Below, in pieces: positions 33,885 to 46,463 of a DNA stretch of 64,000 bases. Under the pieces are notes generated by a model. It worked only from the letters and a program-made list of their open reading frames with translations. It was not told the DNA's origin and made no database searches. Each line of letters starts with the position of its first letter. Positions within the stretch are counted from its first letter, which is position 1. The DNA lies in assembly GCA_963931055.1 (NCBI GenBank), contig OZ006987.1, positions 2,232,001-2,296,000 of the forward strand. The letters run 5' to 3'. The stretch comes from Coprenecus sp949297365. GTDB lineage: Bacteria; Bacteroidota; Bacteroidia; Bacteroidales; UBA932. A program made the position numbers and the translations under genes.

Positions 33885-36067
33885 CTATTTTGAGATTCTG
33901 ACCGCCGACAGTACGCCTTTGGTCTTGCGTATCGATGATATGATCTTGTCCAGCATGGAGTTGGATGATACGGATATCTGGAGCCGCAGGTCGTACTCCC
34001 CGGTGTTGCGGCCTCCGCGCGGAGTCATTGAGGAGGCCCTTAGCGATGCCCCGAAGTCGGTGACTTTCTGGATGACGGCGGGGTAGGCGGCTGTGTCGTC
34101 AGCTATGATCTTGACGGTGGTCTGGAAACTGCTGGTCGTGGCGGTCTCCTTCCATCTGACCTTGACTATACGGTAGGGGTAGTTCTCAATGAGGCGGGCG
34201 GCGTTGGGGCAGGACATACGGTGAATCTTGATGCCTTCCTTGACTGATACGAACCCGAATACCTCATCGCCGTAGATAGGGTTGCAGCAGCGGGCCATCT
34301 TGTAGGAGACATTGCTTAGCTTACCATCTATGGTCAGATAGTCGTCGGCTTTGTCCTTGGCCGTATTGTTCTTGAGGGCAGGCCCTTCCTTGACTGCTGC
34401 GGGCTGCTGGGGGGCATTCTCCCCCTCGGCTTCCTGCTGAAGCTTGCGGGAGAGATATGCCTTGATGTACATGATGTCCACACTCTCGTCCTCGATGGCG
34501 GCGTACAGGTCGCTGATGTTCCTGAGCTTGAATTTCTTGCACAGGATGGTCAGGTCCTCGTCCTCCAGTTCCATCTTCCAGTTCTTGAGTCTGCGTTCAA
34601 GCAGTTCACGGCCTGCGGCGGACTTCTTCAGTGCCTCTTCCTTGAGTTTCAGGCGTATCTTGTTGCGGGCCTTGGACGAGACCACAAAGTTGAGCCAGTC
34701 GGGGGAGGGCCGCTGGTTCTTGCCGCTCTTTATCTCCACCACCTGACCGGTGCTGAGCCGGTCCTTGATGGAGGCCGGCTTGCCGTCAATGGTGGCGCCC
34801 ACGCATTTGAGGCCGAGGTTGGTGTGTATATTGAAGGCGAAATCGAGTACCGTCGCTCCTTTGGGAAGTCTCCGCAGCTCCCCGTCCGGAGTGAAGACGA
34901 AGACGTCCTCGGAGAGGAACTGCGATACGTACTCGTAGTCGTTTTTATTATCGCTCTCCAGGATATTTCTCACGCTCTGGAGCCAGGGAGTCAGGCCTTT
35001 TTCCTCCTTTATGCCCTTGTAGGCCCAGTGGGAGGCATGCCCGTTCTCGGCCACGTCGTCCATTCGCCGTGTGCGTATCTGCACCTCCACGAAGATGTCG
35101 CCCCTGAACTGCACGGTAATGTGCAGAGACTCGTAACCACTGCTCTTGGGCTTGGATATCCAGTCCCTCAGCCTGGATGTGTCCGGCCTGTATTCATCTG
35201 TGACCATGGAGTACACCTGCCAGCACAGCTCCTGCTCTTTCTCCCGGTTTACGCCCTCGTCGGTCTCTATGATGATGCGCACGGCCAGCAGGTCCATCAC
35301 TTTCTCGAAAGGAATGTCCTGCTTCTGCATCTTCTTCCAGATCGACCATGCAGCCTTGGTGCGCTGCTTGTAAGTGACCTTGATGCCTGAACCGGATATT
35401 TTGCGCTTGATCGGGATCAGGAATGCGTTCAGCAGCTCCTCGCGCTCGGCGGCTGTGGCTTTCAGTTTGTTGGTTATCTCACGGTATTTCTCCGGCTCGG
35501 TGTGGCGGAAAAATATATTCTCCAGCTCCGTCTTGATGCCGTACAGACCCAGCTGATGGGCAATGGGGATGTACAGGAACATGGTCTCGGTGACCTTGCG
35601 CTCCTGGGAGGTCTTGGGCAGCAGCTCGATGTTGCGCATCACGTCGAGGCGGTCGGCAATCTTGATGAGCATTACCCTCGGCTCTTTGGAGTAGGATACT
35701 ATCAGACGCTTGTAGTTCTCGGCCTCCAGGCGGGTCTCCTTGGGTTTGATGGCGGCTATCTTGTTGAGACTCTGCGCTATGTCTATGATTTCATGGGAAA
35801 ATGTTCCCTTCGAGAGGTTCTGCAGCACCTCCGGGTAGAACCGGATGGTCTCATGGAGAAATACGGCAATGACGCTCTCGTAGCCGAGGTGGATGTCCTC
35901 CGCCACTATTCTGGCTACTCCCAGAGGGTGCTCTATGAAAGGATGCCGGTTCTCGCGCAGCTTGTCCTTCATGGCCTCTTCGGCTATGCGGTAGGCTTTG
36001 AGTATCTGCTCCTGCTGGTCGGGGGGATAGCAGTCGAGGATGGCTTTGAGAGTGTCTTCGGTTCCGT

Positions 36068-36071
<4 letters not shown>
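33885..36071 (-). CDS. RelA/SpoT homologue, (p)ppGpp synthetase with degenerate hydrolase site
   Basis: A 728-residue long-RSH protein. The order is HD-like hydrolase domain, synthetase, TGS, helical/zinc region and ACT. The synthetase region has MDLLAVRIII, RDWISKPKSSGYESLH and EVQIRT, all expected of an active enzyme. In the hydrolase domain the H in FIEHPLGVA and the D in KIADRLD are kept, but the HD-x3-ED motif reads HETIRFY, so metal ligand and catalytic acids are changed. TGS starts DVFVFTPDGELRRLPKGATVLDFAF; a C-terminal RCCNPIYGDEVFGFVS follows. It is probably synthesis-biased, like RelA. Its ATG overlaps the uvrB stop (ATGA). Confidence 0.93.
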
Positions 36072-38070
<1,999 letters not shown>

Positions 38071-38074
<4 letters not shown>

Positions 38075-39528
38075 TTAGTGTGTAGTGTTACCCATTCTTC
38101 AGCGGCAACTGTCAGTCGGTACTGCTGTTTCGGATGCTTAGGATGATCAGGGTAAAGCCGTTCAATCATACCGCTTTCCAGCGCAGGTGCGATATAACTT
38201 TCACGAAAATATTTCAGGTCTTTAATATTGCAGACCTCCGCCATTTCTTTCATGGTCATATAGGAAGTTCCCATCTTCAGAAGAAGTGATTCTACTTGGG
38301 GGGTGCTTGGGGGGTGCTTAGGGGGTGCTTGGGGGGTGCTTGAGGTGGGTCTTTTGAAAGTGATAGTTACAAAGCCGTCCTCAGAACACCATACAGGATC
38401 TTCTATCCCTTGTGCCCGGCATGCATCGATGATACGCCTTGCGCCACTTCCCCAGTTCTCCAGATAAGTCATTCGGTAAAGGGCTTCAGCCACTTTCAGA
38501 TTGTGTGGAAACGATTCGTGTGGCTCCCTGATGTTCTCAGGTGTTATCTGTGGCGGAAACATACCAGGACTTGCTATTTCTATACGGTCGTCATAGATGG
38601 CAAGACTGATAGTCAGATTGTAGTTTTCCCAATGGCGGTGGCAAAGGGCATTGATCAGTGCCTCTCTTAATGCATGATAGGGTATTTCGAGCTGCTCCTC
38701 CCGTTCCAGGCTATGGTCGGTGATTCTGCCGCTGAGAGACAGATGCTTGAAGCAAAATGCAATTCCGGCTTCCAGCAACTCAAAAAAATTGCCTTCAGCG
38801 CGTTGATTGTCACGGAATCTGTTTTTATTTGTTCCGACAAACCGCGCCATTCTCAATGTGAACTGAGGATATTCCTCAATGTTCTTGGAAAAGAGCAGGA
38901 CTGCTCCATTGGTGGGTATTCCGTTCTTAAGTAAATTCCATTTGGAAAGAATATCACCGACAGGTTCATACAATGCGGACTCAGGAATGCGCCCTCCTTC
39001 AATACCGCGGCGGATGCTATTGCGGATCAGGTTCTCGTTGAGGTCAGCTAAAGTCACACTGTCGGCAGCCAGTCTTTCCCATGCGTATACCTGAGGCTTA
39101 TGAGCACGGATGCGTTCATCGTACATATATTGCGGCATGACTTTCGTCGTGCTCTCCACTTTGTAATAGGGGCAGCCGTGGAATGTATGTGGGTGCTCCC
39201 CCCAGACCCATCCGTCAAAATGCATGGCGATAACTTTGTTGCCGGGGTGTTCAGGCACATCTACATACACTACCTTTATGTCTACGGCAGGCTCTAATCC
39301 GGCTAAAGCCTGAGCAATCTCCCTTTTGGTCTTATCTGTTACTTCCTGTCCGATAATTTTAAGCGATGACGGAGCAATACCGAAAATCAGCCAACCGCCC
39401 TCAGTATTGAGAAACGCACACGCCGAATGCATGCCGTCCTTCAACTCACCGGTGCTTTTCTTCAGTTCCAGAGTCCTTGACTCATCGGCTGATACAAGTT
39501 TTTTTATATCTTCAAGTGTGATATTCAT
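38071..39528 (-). CDS. AlbA_2/Schlafen-type DNA-binding ATPase-like regulator with internal 11-bp repeats
   Basis: A 485-residue protein: an N-terminal AlbA_2 domain (SRTLELKKSTGELKDGMHSACAFLNTEGGWLIFGI), a central divergent HATPase-like region with IPYHALREALINALCHRHW and NWGSGARRIIDACRAQG, and a C-terminal winged-helix segment (MTMKEMAEVCNIKDLKYFRESYIAPAL). A Pro-rich linker is encoded by four 11-bp tandem repeats. Proteins of this layout are common as transcription factors or defence-associated proteins. I chose the start MNITLEDIKKL at 39528. Its stop overlaps the uvrB start, so it heads the repair/stringent-response operon. Confidence 0.85.
38298..38341. repeat. Four tandem copies of an 11-bp unit in coding DNA
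   Basis: On the plus strand the unit is ggggggtgctt; copies lie at 38298-38308, 38309-38319, 38320-38330 (first base a) and 38331-38341. The unit is not a multiple of three and carries G runs, so gain or loss of one copy would shift the frame of the AlbA_2 gene in front of its winged-helix domain. Confidence 0.9.
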
Positions 39529-39582
39529 TCGTTCTGATCTGTAGCGCAAATTTAACGATATTATTCGGAATATCGGTGCACA

Positions 39583-40572
39583 TTACAGCATCATGGTGAG
39601 GTAGAAGATGAGGAGGGTGCGCTTTTTCATGACGGGGTAGGAGATGATGTCCGGGTCGTCGGTGGTCTTGTAGGTGTGGCGGTGGAAGCCGGAGGTGAAG
39701 ACCAGGGCAGGGATGCCGGCCTCATGAAAGACAATCTGGTCGGAGAGCTGGTAGAACAACCGGGTGAAGTTCTCGCTGCCGTAGAAGGTGTGGTCGATGT
39801 CGAGGCCGATGTTGTAGTAGCGGTTGCACATGTCGATGAGGCCCCGGTCCTGCCTGCGCAGGGTCTTCTCGCCGAGGACTATCACGAAGTTGGTGTCGGC
39901 CTTGTGTACCGGTTCTATAACTGTGCCTATCTGGTCGATATTGATGGCGCAGATGATACTGTCGGTCATTTCTCTCTCCTGCAGCCTGCCTACAAGGGCC
40001 TTGGAGCCGGCCATGTTGAGCTCCTTGGCATCGAGGGCGGCAAAGATGATGTTCTTGTCCGGGCCTGTTCTGGTCTTTTTCATGGTCCCGAACATGTCGG
40101 CGAGGTTGAGCAGGACGGTCACTCCGGAGGCGTTGTCATCGGCACCGTTGTAGATATTGCCGTCCAGGACACCCAGATGGTCGTAGTGAGCCGTGATGAG
40201 CACGTATTCGTCCGACGGTACCGCGCTCGGCACGAAACCTATGACATTGCGGCCGACTGTGCCGCTTGCCGAGTCGGCCAAAAGCGGCTGGTAGAAACTG
40301 CCTTCGCAGAACGGCTCCAGACCGTATTGCCGGAAATGGGTCTCGATATACCTTGCCACTCTCGCCGCATCCCTGGTGCCGGTGGCCCTGCCGTGATTCA
40401 TGTCATGTGCCAGCCAGGTCATGAGCCGTTCCTGCTTGGCCTGGTAGACAATCTGCTCGTATATGGTGTACGGTCCCAGTGACCGCCTGCGCTCCTGCGC
40501 CTGCAGGGCTGCGGTCGCCAGCATCAGTGCCATAACCAGTGCCGCCGGTATTATTTTATATGTTCCTGTCAC
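39583..40572 (-). CDS. Secreted M28-family zinc peptidase
   Basis: A 329-residue protein with a signal peptide (cleavage near ALQAQ). Metal ligands expected in M28 aminopeptidases are visible: TAHYDHLG (H), GADDNASG (D), DAKELNMAGS (acidic E), NIDQIG (D) and a late HRHTYKTTDD (H). A two-metal exopeptidase is likely, exported to the periplasm; the specificity is unknown. The neighbouring genes do not suggest a pathway: the AlbA_2 operon lies downstream and the efflux operon upstream, both on the same strand but with sizeable gaps. Confidence 0.88.
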   Translation of the reverse strand: MTGTYKIIPAALVMALMLATAALQAQERRRSLGPYTIYEQIVYQAKQERLMTWLAHDMNHGRATGTRDAARVARYIETHFRQYGLEPFCEGSFYQPLLADSASGTVGRNVIGFVPSAVPSDEYVLITAHYDHLGVLDGNIYNGADDNASGVTVLLNLADMFGTMKKTRTGPDKNIIFAALDAKELNMAGSKALVGRLQEREMTDSIICAINIDQIGTVIEPVHKADTNFVIVLGEKTLRRQDRGLIDMCNRYYNIGLDIDHTFYGSENFTRLFYQLSDQIVFHEAGIPALVFTSGFHRHTYKTTDDPDIISYPVMKKRTLLIFYLTMML

Positions 40573-40734
40573 CGTTCAGTTGTGTTGTCCGGATTGTACC
40601 CGATAGAACGTGCGAATATACTAACTTCTTCGGAAATTGGTTCTATCCTGTCAATCATGAACGCGGTAGAAAAATCCGCTGCCTGGGTTATTGTCCTGAC
40701 AGCGGATATGTTGTTGTATGGCGGTAAACTGGAG

Positions 40735-41934
40735 TTACAGCCGGTTCTGGTAGAGTTCGGAGAGAAGTCTCCTGTACTGGTTCTCCAGGGTCAGGTAGGC
40801 GGACAGGTTGTTGTAGACGTTGTCGGCCTCTACATAGTAGTCGATGATGGAGAGCTGGCCTTCCAGAACTGCTGTCTTGAGCGCATCCAGTGTGCTGTGC
40901 ATCAGGGGTACGTCGTAGGCCTCGACGGCGGAGCGGATCTGCTGTATCTCGTTGTACTTTGACATCAGCTGGGTCTCTGCCTGCATTCTGGCATTCTCCA
41001 GTTCGCTCTGGGCGGCCGTGTGGCGGGCTTCAGCGATTTTGGTCTTGTTGCGGGAGGAGAACAGGGGGATGGATGCTCCGACGAGGAAGCCGTTGGATGC
41101 CTCGTTCATGGATGTGTTGCGGCGGTAGCCAACTTCAAATTTAGGCAACCAGTTCTGCTTGTTGACCTTGATCTCCTGTGCGGCAGCATCTACGGATGCC
41201 TCAGCGGAGAGTATAGCCGCATCCGTAGACATTATTTCTCCATAGAACTCATCGTAACTGATGATGTCCTGTGCCGCAGGGTAATCAGTAGTTGTAAGTT
41301 CCAGAGGAATGTTGCCGTTGAAGGCCCGCAGGGACTGGAGGGTGTTCTGGCGCGAGGCCTCGTTCTGGGCCACGAGGGTGCGGACATTCATCCGCTCCAT
41401 CTTCACCTTATTGACCTCTATGACATTGGCGCCTCCCTCGGAGAAACGCTTTTCCATCAGGGTGAGGAGCTCGTCGGCATTGGCCAGGCGTGTGTCCAGA
41501 AGTTCTTTCTCCTGATTGAGCCGGATAAGGTCCAGGCACAGCAACTTGGCCTGCAGCAGGATGTCCCTGCGCTGGAGGGCGTACTGCATGTCAAGGGCCT
41601 CATTCTGCAGTTTGCCGGATTTGCTCCTTGACACGTACTGCGAGGGAAAGTCGAAGCCCATGGAGACTACGAGCTCGGAGCTGGCGACTCCGTCATAGCC
41701 ACGGGTAAAGAAGGGGCTGTAGGATACTGAGAGGTCCTGCTGGAGGTTGTTCTGGGCCTGGATTTCGAGCCGTGAGGCTTCATTGCTCTGCTGGAGGGCC
41801 TGAAGCTGGATGTTGTTCCGTTCCACGAAAGCCAGTACGGAATCTATGCTTTCTGTGGTCTGGGCCCGGAGGCTGCCGGCAGACAGGATTGCTGCCGGAA
41901 CCAGAAGGGATGCTATTACGATGTATTTATTCAT
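40735..41934 (-). CDS. TolC-family outer-membrane factor (CzcC/CusC-like)
   Basis: A 399-residue protein with a signal peptide (cut after SLRAQ) and two outer-efflux-protein repeats of long amphipathic helices (NNIQLQALQQSNEASRLEIQAQNNLQ..., and ENARMQAETQLMSKYNEIQQIRSAVEAYD). It forms the trimeric outer-membrane exit duct of the efflux pump. It is the last gene of the three-gene operon, 14 bp after the RND pump. No separate lipobox is evident. Confidence 0.88.
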   Translation of the reverse strand: MNKYIVIASLLVPAAILSAGSLRAQTTESIDSVLAFVERNNIQLQALQQSNEASRLEIQAQNNLQQDLSVSYSPFFTRGYDGVASSELVVSMGFDFPSQYVSRSKSGKLQNEALDMQYALQRRDILLQAKLLCLDLIRLNQEKELLDTRLANADELLTLMEKRFSEGGANVIEVNKVKMERMNVRTLVAQNEASRQNTLQSLRAFNGNIPLELTTTDYPAAQDIISYDEFYGEIMSTDAAILSAEASVDAAAQEIKVNKQNWLPKFEVGYRRNTSMNEASNGFLVGASIPLFSSRNKTKIAEARHTAAQSELENARMQAETQLMSKYNEIQQIRSAVEAYDVPLMHSTLDALKTAVLEGQLSIIDYYVEADNVYNNLSAYLTLENQYRRLLSELYQNRL

Positions 41935-41948
41935 ATCGGAGAAATGTC

Positions 41949-44900
41949 TTATTTGTTTTCAATGGTATCGGTGGTGTCAATAGCCTTGCTCTCTTTGCGG
42001 TGCATCCAGTCGTAGACTATCGGCACGATGAAGCCGTTGAGCAGGGTGGAGGTGAGCAGTCCTCCGAGGATGACCTTGGCCATGGGGCTCTGGATCTCGT
42101 TGCCGGGCAGGTCGCCGTTGATGGCCAGGGGAATCATGGCTAGGGCTGACGAGAGGGCAGTCATCAGGATGGGGTTGAGGCGGTCCAGGGAGCCCTGGAG
42201 TATGCACTCGCGGACGCTCAGATGCTCCTCGTTGTGCAGATGGTTGTAGCGGTTGATCAGCAGCATGCCGTTACGGGTAGCGATACCGAAGAGGGCGATG
42301 AAGCCGATGATGGCCGGGATGCTGAGCTCGCCTGATGTGATGATCAGGGCAAATACGCCTCCGATCAGGGCCAGCGGCAGGTTGAGCAGTACGACTCCGC
42401 TCTGGCGGGCATCCTTGAACTCCATGTACAGCAGCAGGAATATGACGATGATGCTCATGATGGAGGTCAGCATGAGGGTGCGGCTGGCGGCCTGCTCGCT
42501 CTCGAACTGTCCGCCGTATTCGATATGGTAGCCCTCGGGCAACACTATCTCTGCGTCCACGATGTCCTGTATGTCATTGACTACGCTGCGCAGGTCGCGT
42601 CCCCGGGTGTTGGCCGAGATGACGACCTTACGCTTCACGTTCTCGCGGTTGATGGTGTTGGGACCCATGGAGGACTCCACGTCAGCCACGTAGGAGAGAG
42701 GTATCTTGCAGCCGTCGGCATCGTCTATCATCAGGTTGCGGATGCTCTCCATGTCGCCGCGGTTGTCCTCCGAGGCGCGGACCACGAGGTTGAAGGTCTT
42801 GCCTTCCTCGTAGACCTGCGATACGGTCTCGCCGGCCATATTGACTGTGACGAACTCGGCAAAGGCCGGCAGGGAGATGCCGTAGCGGGCGAGCATGTCG
42901 CGTTTGGGGGTGATCTTGAGTTCGGGACGTTCGATCTGCTGCTCTACGTTGAGGTCGGCTATGCCCTCTACTCCGCTTATCGCGCTCTTGATGCGGTTGC
43001 CTATGACGAACATCTCGTTGAGGTTGTCACCGAAAAGCTTGATGGCGATGCTGGCCTGAGTACCGCTGAGCATGGCATCGATACGGTGGCTGATAGGCTG
43101 GCCTATCTCGATGTTGGCTCCGCTTATGGTCGAGAGCTTCTCACGCACCTCGTCCAGCAGTTCCGCGTGGGAGCGGTCTTTCAGTACGAAGGGAGCCTCT
43201 ATCTCGGATACATTGACACCCAGTGCGTGCTCGTCCAGCTCGGCGCGTCCGGTCTTGCGGGCCACGGTCTGGATTTCGGGAATGGTCAGCAGCAGTTCTT
43301 CGGCCCTGCGTCCGATGCGGTCGGATTCCTCCAGGGAGATGCCGGGCAGGGAGCTGACGTTAATCGTGAACGAGCCTTCGTTGAACGGAGGCAGGAAGCT
43401 GTGTCCGAGAGTGAAGAACAGGCCGAGGGCCGCTGCGAACAGGGCCAGGGTAGAGCCTCCGACTATGGCCTTGTGGTTCAATGCCCAGTTCAGGCCGTTG
43501 CGGTAGTGCTTCTTGAGCCATACGGCCACGAATGCCTCCTTGGGCACCTTGGTGCTGTGCTTCTTGCCGCCTAAGAGATAGGAGCAGAGCACGGGGGTCA
43601 GGGTCAGGGCCACGATGGTCGAGGCGAAGAGGGCTACGATGAAGGATATTCCGAGAGGGATGAGCATCCTGCCCTCCATGCCGCTGAGGAAGAACAGGGG
43701 CACGAAGCTGACGATGATGATCAGGGTCGAGTTGAGAATCGGCATACGTACCTCCTTGGAGGCGTTGAACACCACATCCACTACGGGCAGCCGCTTGTCG
43801 GGCGGCAGGGCCCTGTTCTCCCGCAGATGCTTCCAGACATTCTCCACGTCCACTATCGCGTCGTCCACGAGGGAGCCTATGGCGATGGCCATACCTCCGA
43901 GACTCATGGTGTTGAGGCTCAGCCCGAATGCGTCCAGCACGAGTATCGTCACCAGCAATGACAGCGGTAGGGTAATCAGGGAGATGACGGTGGTACGGAA
44001 GTTGGCCAGGAAGACGAAGAGCACGATGACCACGAAGATGGCACCCTCGTAGAGGGACCTCTTGACATTGTTGATGGAGTTCTCGATAAATGTGCTCTGG
44101 CGGAATATGTCGGTGGACACATGCACGTCGGCGGGCAGGTTCTTCTGCAGGTCGGCGATGGCGGCGTCCAGTCTCTCGGTCAGTTCGATGGTGCCGGTAT
44201 TGGGCTGTTTGGTGACGGTCAGCAGTACGGCGGGCTTGCCCCGTTCGGAAGCCAGGCCGAGCTTGGGCTGCTGGGCTCCGATACGCACGTCAGCCACGTC
44301 CTCAAGAGTTACAGGCAGCCCGCTATCAGTGGTCTTGATGACCGATGCGGCCATCTCCTGTACGTCCTGTGTGGAGACCACTCCGCGCACGATGTATTCG
44401 TTGCCGTATTCGTAGATGACACCTCCGTTGGTGTTCTGGTTCATGCCTCTGGTTACGGCCATCACCTCGCCGAGGGTCACTCCGTAGTGCTTCATCTTCT
44501 CAGGGTGAATCAGGACCTGATACTCCTTGATGTCGCCTCCGAGCACTGCCACCTGGGCCACGCCTCCGGTGGACAGCAGTCTGGGACGGAATGTCCAGTC
44601 GGCCAGCGTCCGCAGATCCAGCATCGAGGTGCTGTCGGCGGTCAGGCCTATGATCATCAGCTCTCCGAGGATGGAGGACTGGGGGCCGAGGGTAGGGTTG
44701 CCGGCGGTCTCTGGCAGATCCTCTGCGGCTGCGGCCAGTTTCTCCGATACGATCTGGCGGGCCAGGTATATGTCGGTGCCCCAGTCGAACTCAACCCATA
44801 CTACGGAGAATCCGGTGGTGGAAGAGCTGCGCACCCTGCGGACTCCGGTGGAGCCGTTGACGGCGGTCTCGATGGGGAAGGTCACAAGCTGCTCGACCTC

Positions 44901-45077
44901 TTCGGCGGCCATTCCGTTGGCCTCGGTCATGACTACTACCGTGGGGGCGTTGAGGTCGGGGAATACGTCTATCTCGGCGTTGAAGGTCCGGTACAGTCCG
45001 GCCGCGAACAGCAGTACCGACGCGACCAGTATCAGCAGCCGGTTCTGCAGGGAAAAATGTATTATCTTATTGAGCAT
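41949..45077 (-). CDS. Heavy-metal efflux RND pump (CzcA/CusA family)
   Basis: A 1042-residue RND transporter with 12 predicted transmembrane helices and two large periplasmic loops. The TM4 proton-relay motif reads GSLVDDAIVDVENVW, which is typical of the heavy-metal group (D-D...D). The start MLNKIIHFSLQNRLLIL and the second-half GIATRNGMLLINRYNHLH are also characteristic. The TM4 form (AIGxLVDDAIVxVEN) is the HME variant whose metal is least clear, so the substrate ion is not assigned. It is 12 bp downstream of the membrane-fusion protein and 14 bp upstream of the TolC gene. Confidence 0.93.
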   Translation of the reverse strand: MLNKIIHFSLQNRLLILVASVLLFAAGLYRTFNAEIDVFPDLNAPTVVVMTEANGMAAEEVEQLVTFPIETAVNGSTGVRRVRSSSTTGFSVVWVEFDWGTDIYLARQIVSEKLAAAAEDLPETAGNPTLGPQSSILGELMIIGLTADSTSMLDLRTLADWTFRPRLLSTGGVAQVAVLGGDIKEYQVLIHPEKMKHYGVTLGEVMAVTRGMNQNTNGGVIYEYGNEYIVRGVVSTQDVQEMAASVIKTTDSGLPVTLEDVADVRIGAQQPKLGLASERGKPAVLLTVTKQPNTGTIELTERLDAAIADLQKNLPADVHVSTDIFRQSTFIENSINNVKRSLYEGAIFVVIVLFVFLANFRTTVISLITLPLSLLVTILVLDAFGLSLNTMSLGGMAIAIGSLVDDAIVDVENVWKHLRENRALPPDKRLPVVDVVFNASKEVRMPILNSTLIIIVSFVPLFFLSGMEGRMLIPLGISFIVALFASTIVALTLTPVLCSYLLGGKKHSTKVPKEAFVAVWLKKHYRNGLNWALNHKAIVGGSTLALFAAALGLFFTLGHSFLPPFNEGSFTINVSSLPGISLEESDRIGRRAEELLLTIPEIQTVARKTGRAELDEHALGVNVSEIEAPFVLKDRSHAELLDEVREKLSTISGANIEIGQPISHRIDAMLSGTQASIAIKLFGDNLNEMFVIGNRIKSAISGVEGIADLNVEQQIERPELKITPKRDMLARYGISLPAFAEFVTVNMAGETVSQVYEEGKTFNLVVRASEDNRGDMESIRNLMIDDADGCKIPLSYVADVESSMGPNTINRENVKRKVVISANTRGRDLRSVVNDIQDIVDAEIVLPEGYHIEYGGQFESEQAASRTLMLTSIMSIIVIFLLLYMEFKDARQSGVVLLNLPLALIGGVFALIITSGELSIPAIIGFIALFGIATRNGMLLINRYNHLHNEEHLSVRECILQGSLDRLNPILMTALSSALAMIPLAINGDLPGNEIQSPMAKVILGGLLTSTLLNGFIVPIVYDWMHRKESKAIDTTDTIENK

Positions 45078-45089
45078 GGCTGTCCTGGA

Positions 45090-46367
45090 TTAATGTGAAT
45101 GGCTGTGTGCGGGGATGGCGTTGCTTGCAGAGGCCAGCTTTACGTGGATGGCTCCGTGGGTCACGACAGTCTCGCCTCCGTTCAGGCCGGAGAGTATCTC
45201 GTAGCGGTTGCCGTCAGTGGCACCGAGGGTGACTTCCTGTTTCTTGTAGCAGGTCGGGTCCAGCTGGATATATACGAAGTTGTGGCCCTGTTCCTCAGTG
45301 ATGGCCTCTACGGGCAGGCTGATTACACCGTCACGCTCTTCGGAGAGCAGCCAGATCTGAGCGTATGCTCCGGCGAGTATGTCATCGGAGGCGTTGATGG
45401 CGAATGTCACGGGGATGTAGGCGTTGGTCTCGTCTGTCGAGCGGCCGTATCCGAGCAGGCGGCCGTCGAGTCCGGCGGTGCTGAACACCTTGTCCGAGTA
45501 GGAAAGTCTGAAGTTGGCGGATTTCACTCCCGGCAGGCGGCTGAGATATCTTTCGGATACATCGGCCTTGAGATACATGCTGTTGCCCGAGAGTACAGTG
45601 GCCAGGGGTGTTCCGACAGATACGTAGTCACCTTCTTTTACAAGGCAGGACTCCACATATCCGCTGGCGGGGGACTTGACTGCAGTACCGTTGCCGCTGC
45701 CGTCTGCCGCAAGTGCTTCATATGTCAGGCGGGCTGTCTCGTAACGGCCTTTCGCGGCCTCGTATTCCTGGCGGGAGACGATATTGTCCTCTACCAGCTT
45801 GGCAGCTCTCTCGTATTCTTTCTGTGCTGTCTCGTATGCGATGCGGGCCCTCTGTACCGGGTCTCCGTCCTGAAGGTTGCTGGACGAGATGGTGAACATC
45901 GGGGAACCTTCATTGACGCGGCTGCCTTCCACGAGGGGGGCTGCGAACGACACTACGCCGGGAACGTTGGCCACGACTGTAGACTCGTTGCCGGGTGCCG
46001 GCATTATCCTTCCGCTTACCTCAAGTACGCTTCTGAACTTGCCGGGCGTTATCGTCTCTGCCTTGACTCCGGCCGCTGCCGCGCTCTCGGCACTGAGGAT
46101 TATCTCGTCGGGAGAACCCTCGCCCTCTGCGTGGACATCGCCCTCGTGGCTGTGTCCGCTGTGGTCATGGCCGGCATGATTCTCATGCGCCCCGTGCTCA
46201 TGCCCCTCGTGGTCATGAACATGGCCGTCATGGCTGTGGCCTTCGTGTATCTCCTCACTGTGGCCGTGAGCGTCACCGGTGTTCTGTGAATTCTTGCATG
46301 AAGCGAGTGACCAGCATACGGCGATGCAGAGCACTCCTGAAAAAATAGCCTTTAATGTCCGTTTCAT
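45090..46367 (-). CDS. RND efflux periplasmic adaptor with His-rich metal-binding N-terminus
   Basis: A 425-residue membrane-fusion protein with a lipoprotein signal (SLASC). Directly after it, residues about 30-80 form a very His/Glu/Asp-rich stretch (repeated H-x-H and GHxH patterns). The protein also ends in HSHSH. The core has the lipoyl/alpha-hairpin layout (VVANVPGVVSFAAPLVEGSRV, then helical hairpin, then SPASGYVESCLVKEGDYVSVG). It links the inner-membrane pump to the TolC duct; the His-rich parts probably capture metal ions in the periplasm. It is the first gene of the operon. Confidence 0.92.
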   Translation of the reverse strand: MKRTLKAIFSGVLCIAVCWSLASCKNSQNTGDAHGHSEEIHEGHSHDGHVHDHEGHEHGAHENHAGHDHSGHSHEGDVHAEGEGSPDEIILSAESAAAAGVKAETITPGKFRSVLEVSGRIMPAPGNESTVVANVPGVVSFAAPLVEGSRVNEGSPMFTISSSNLQDGDPVQRARIAYETAQKEYERAAKLVEDNIVSRQEYEAAKGRYETARLTYEALAADGSGNGTAVKSPASGYVESCLVKEGDYVSVGTPLATVLSGNSMYLKADVSERYLSRLPGVKSANFRLSYSDKVFSTAGLDGRLLGYGRSTDETNAYIPVTFAINASDDILAGAYAQIWLLSEERDGVISLPVEAITEEQGHNFVYIQLDPTCYKKQEVTLGATDGNRYEILSGLNGGETVVTHGAIHVKLASASNAIPAHSHSH

Positions 46368-46412
46368 GTATGGAAAGTTATTGCAGTTGTTACTTTAAAT
46401 TTACAAACTGCG

Positions 46413-46447
46413 CAAAAATACTTTCCACCTCATGCAACCCGGTTGCA
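46413..46447 (-). promoter_or_regulatory. Promoter and palindrome upstream of the metal-efflux operon
   Basis: On the minus strand TATTTTTG (complement of 46413-46420) fits the -7 consensus 46 bp upstream of the adaptor start. Upstream of it lies a 15-bp palindrome, TGCAACCCGGTTGCA (46433-46447), near where a -33 element would stand. It may be an operator for a metal sensor. Confidence 0.45.
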
Positions 46448-46463
46448 AACTGGAATCAGCCGC

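Noticed and set aside
38298..38341. Reading the four 11-bp units as a CRISPR-like array
   Set aside because: There are no spacers, the units are contiguous and lie inside a coding sequence.
42525..45098. Long plus-strand frames opposite the RND pump
   Set aside because: Shadow frames of a conserved gene; no domain or promoter support.
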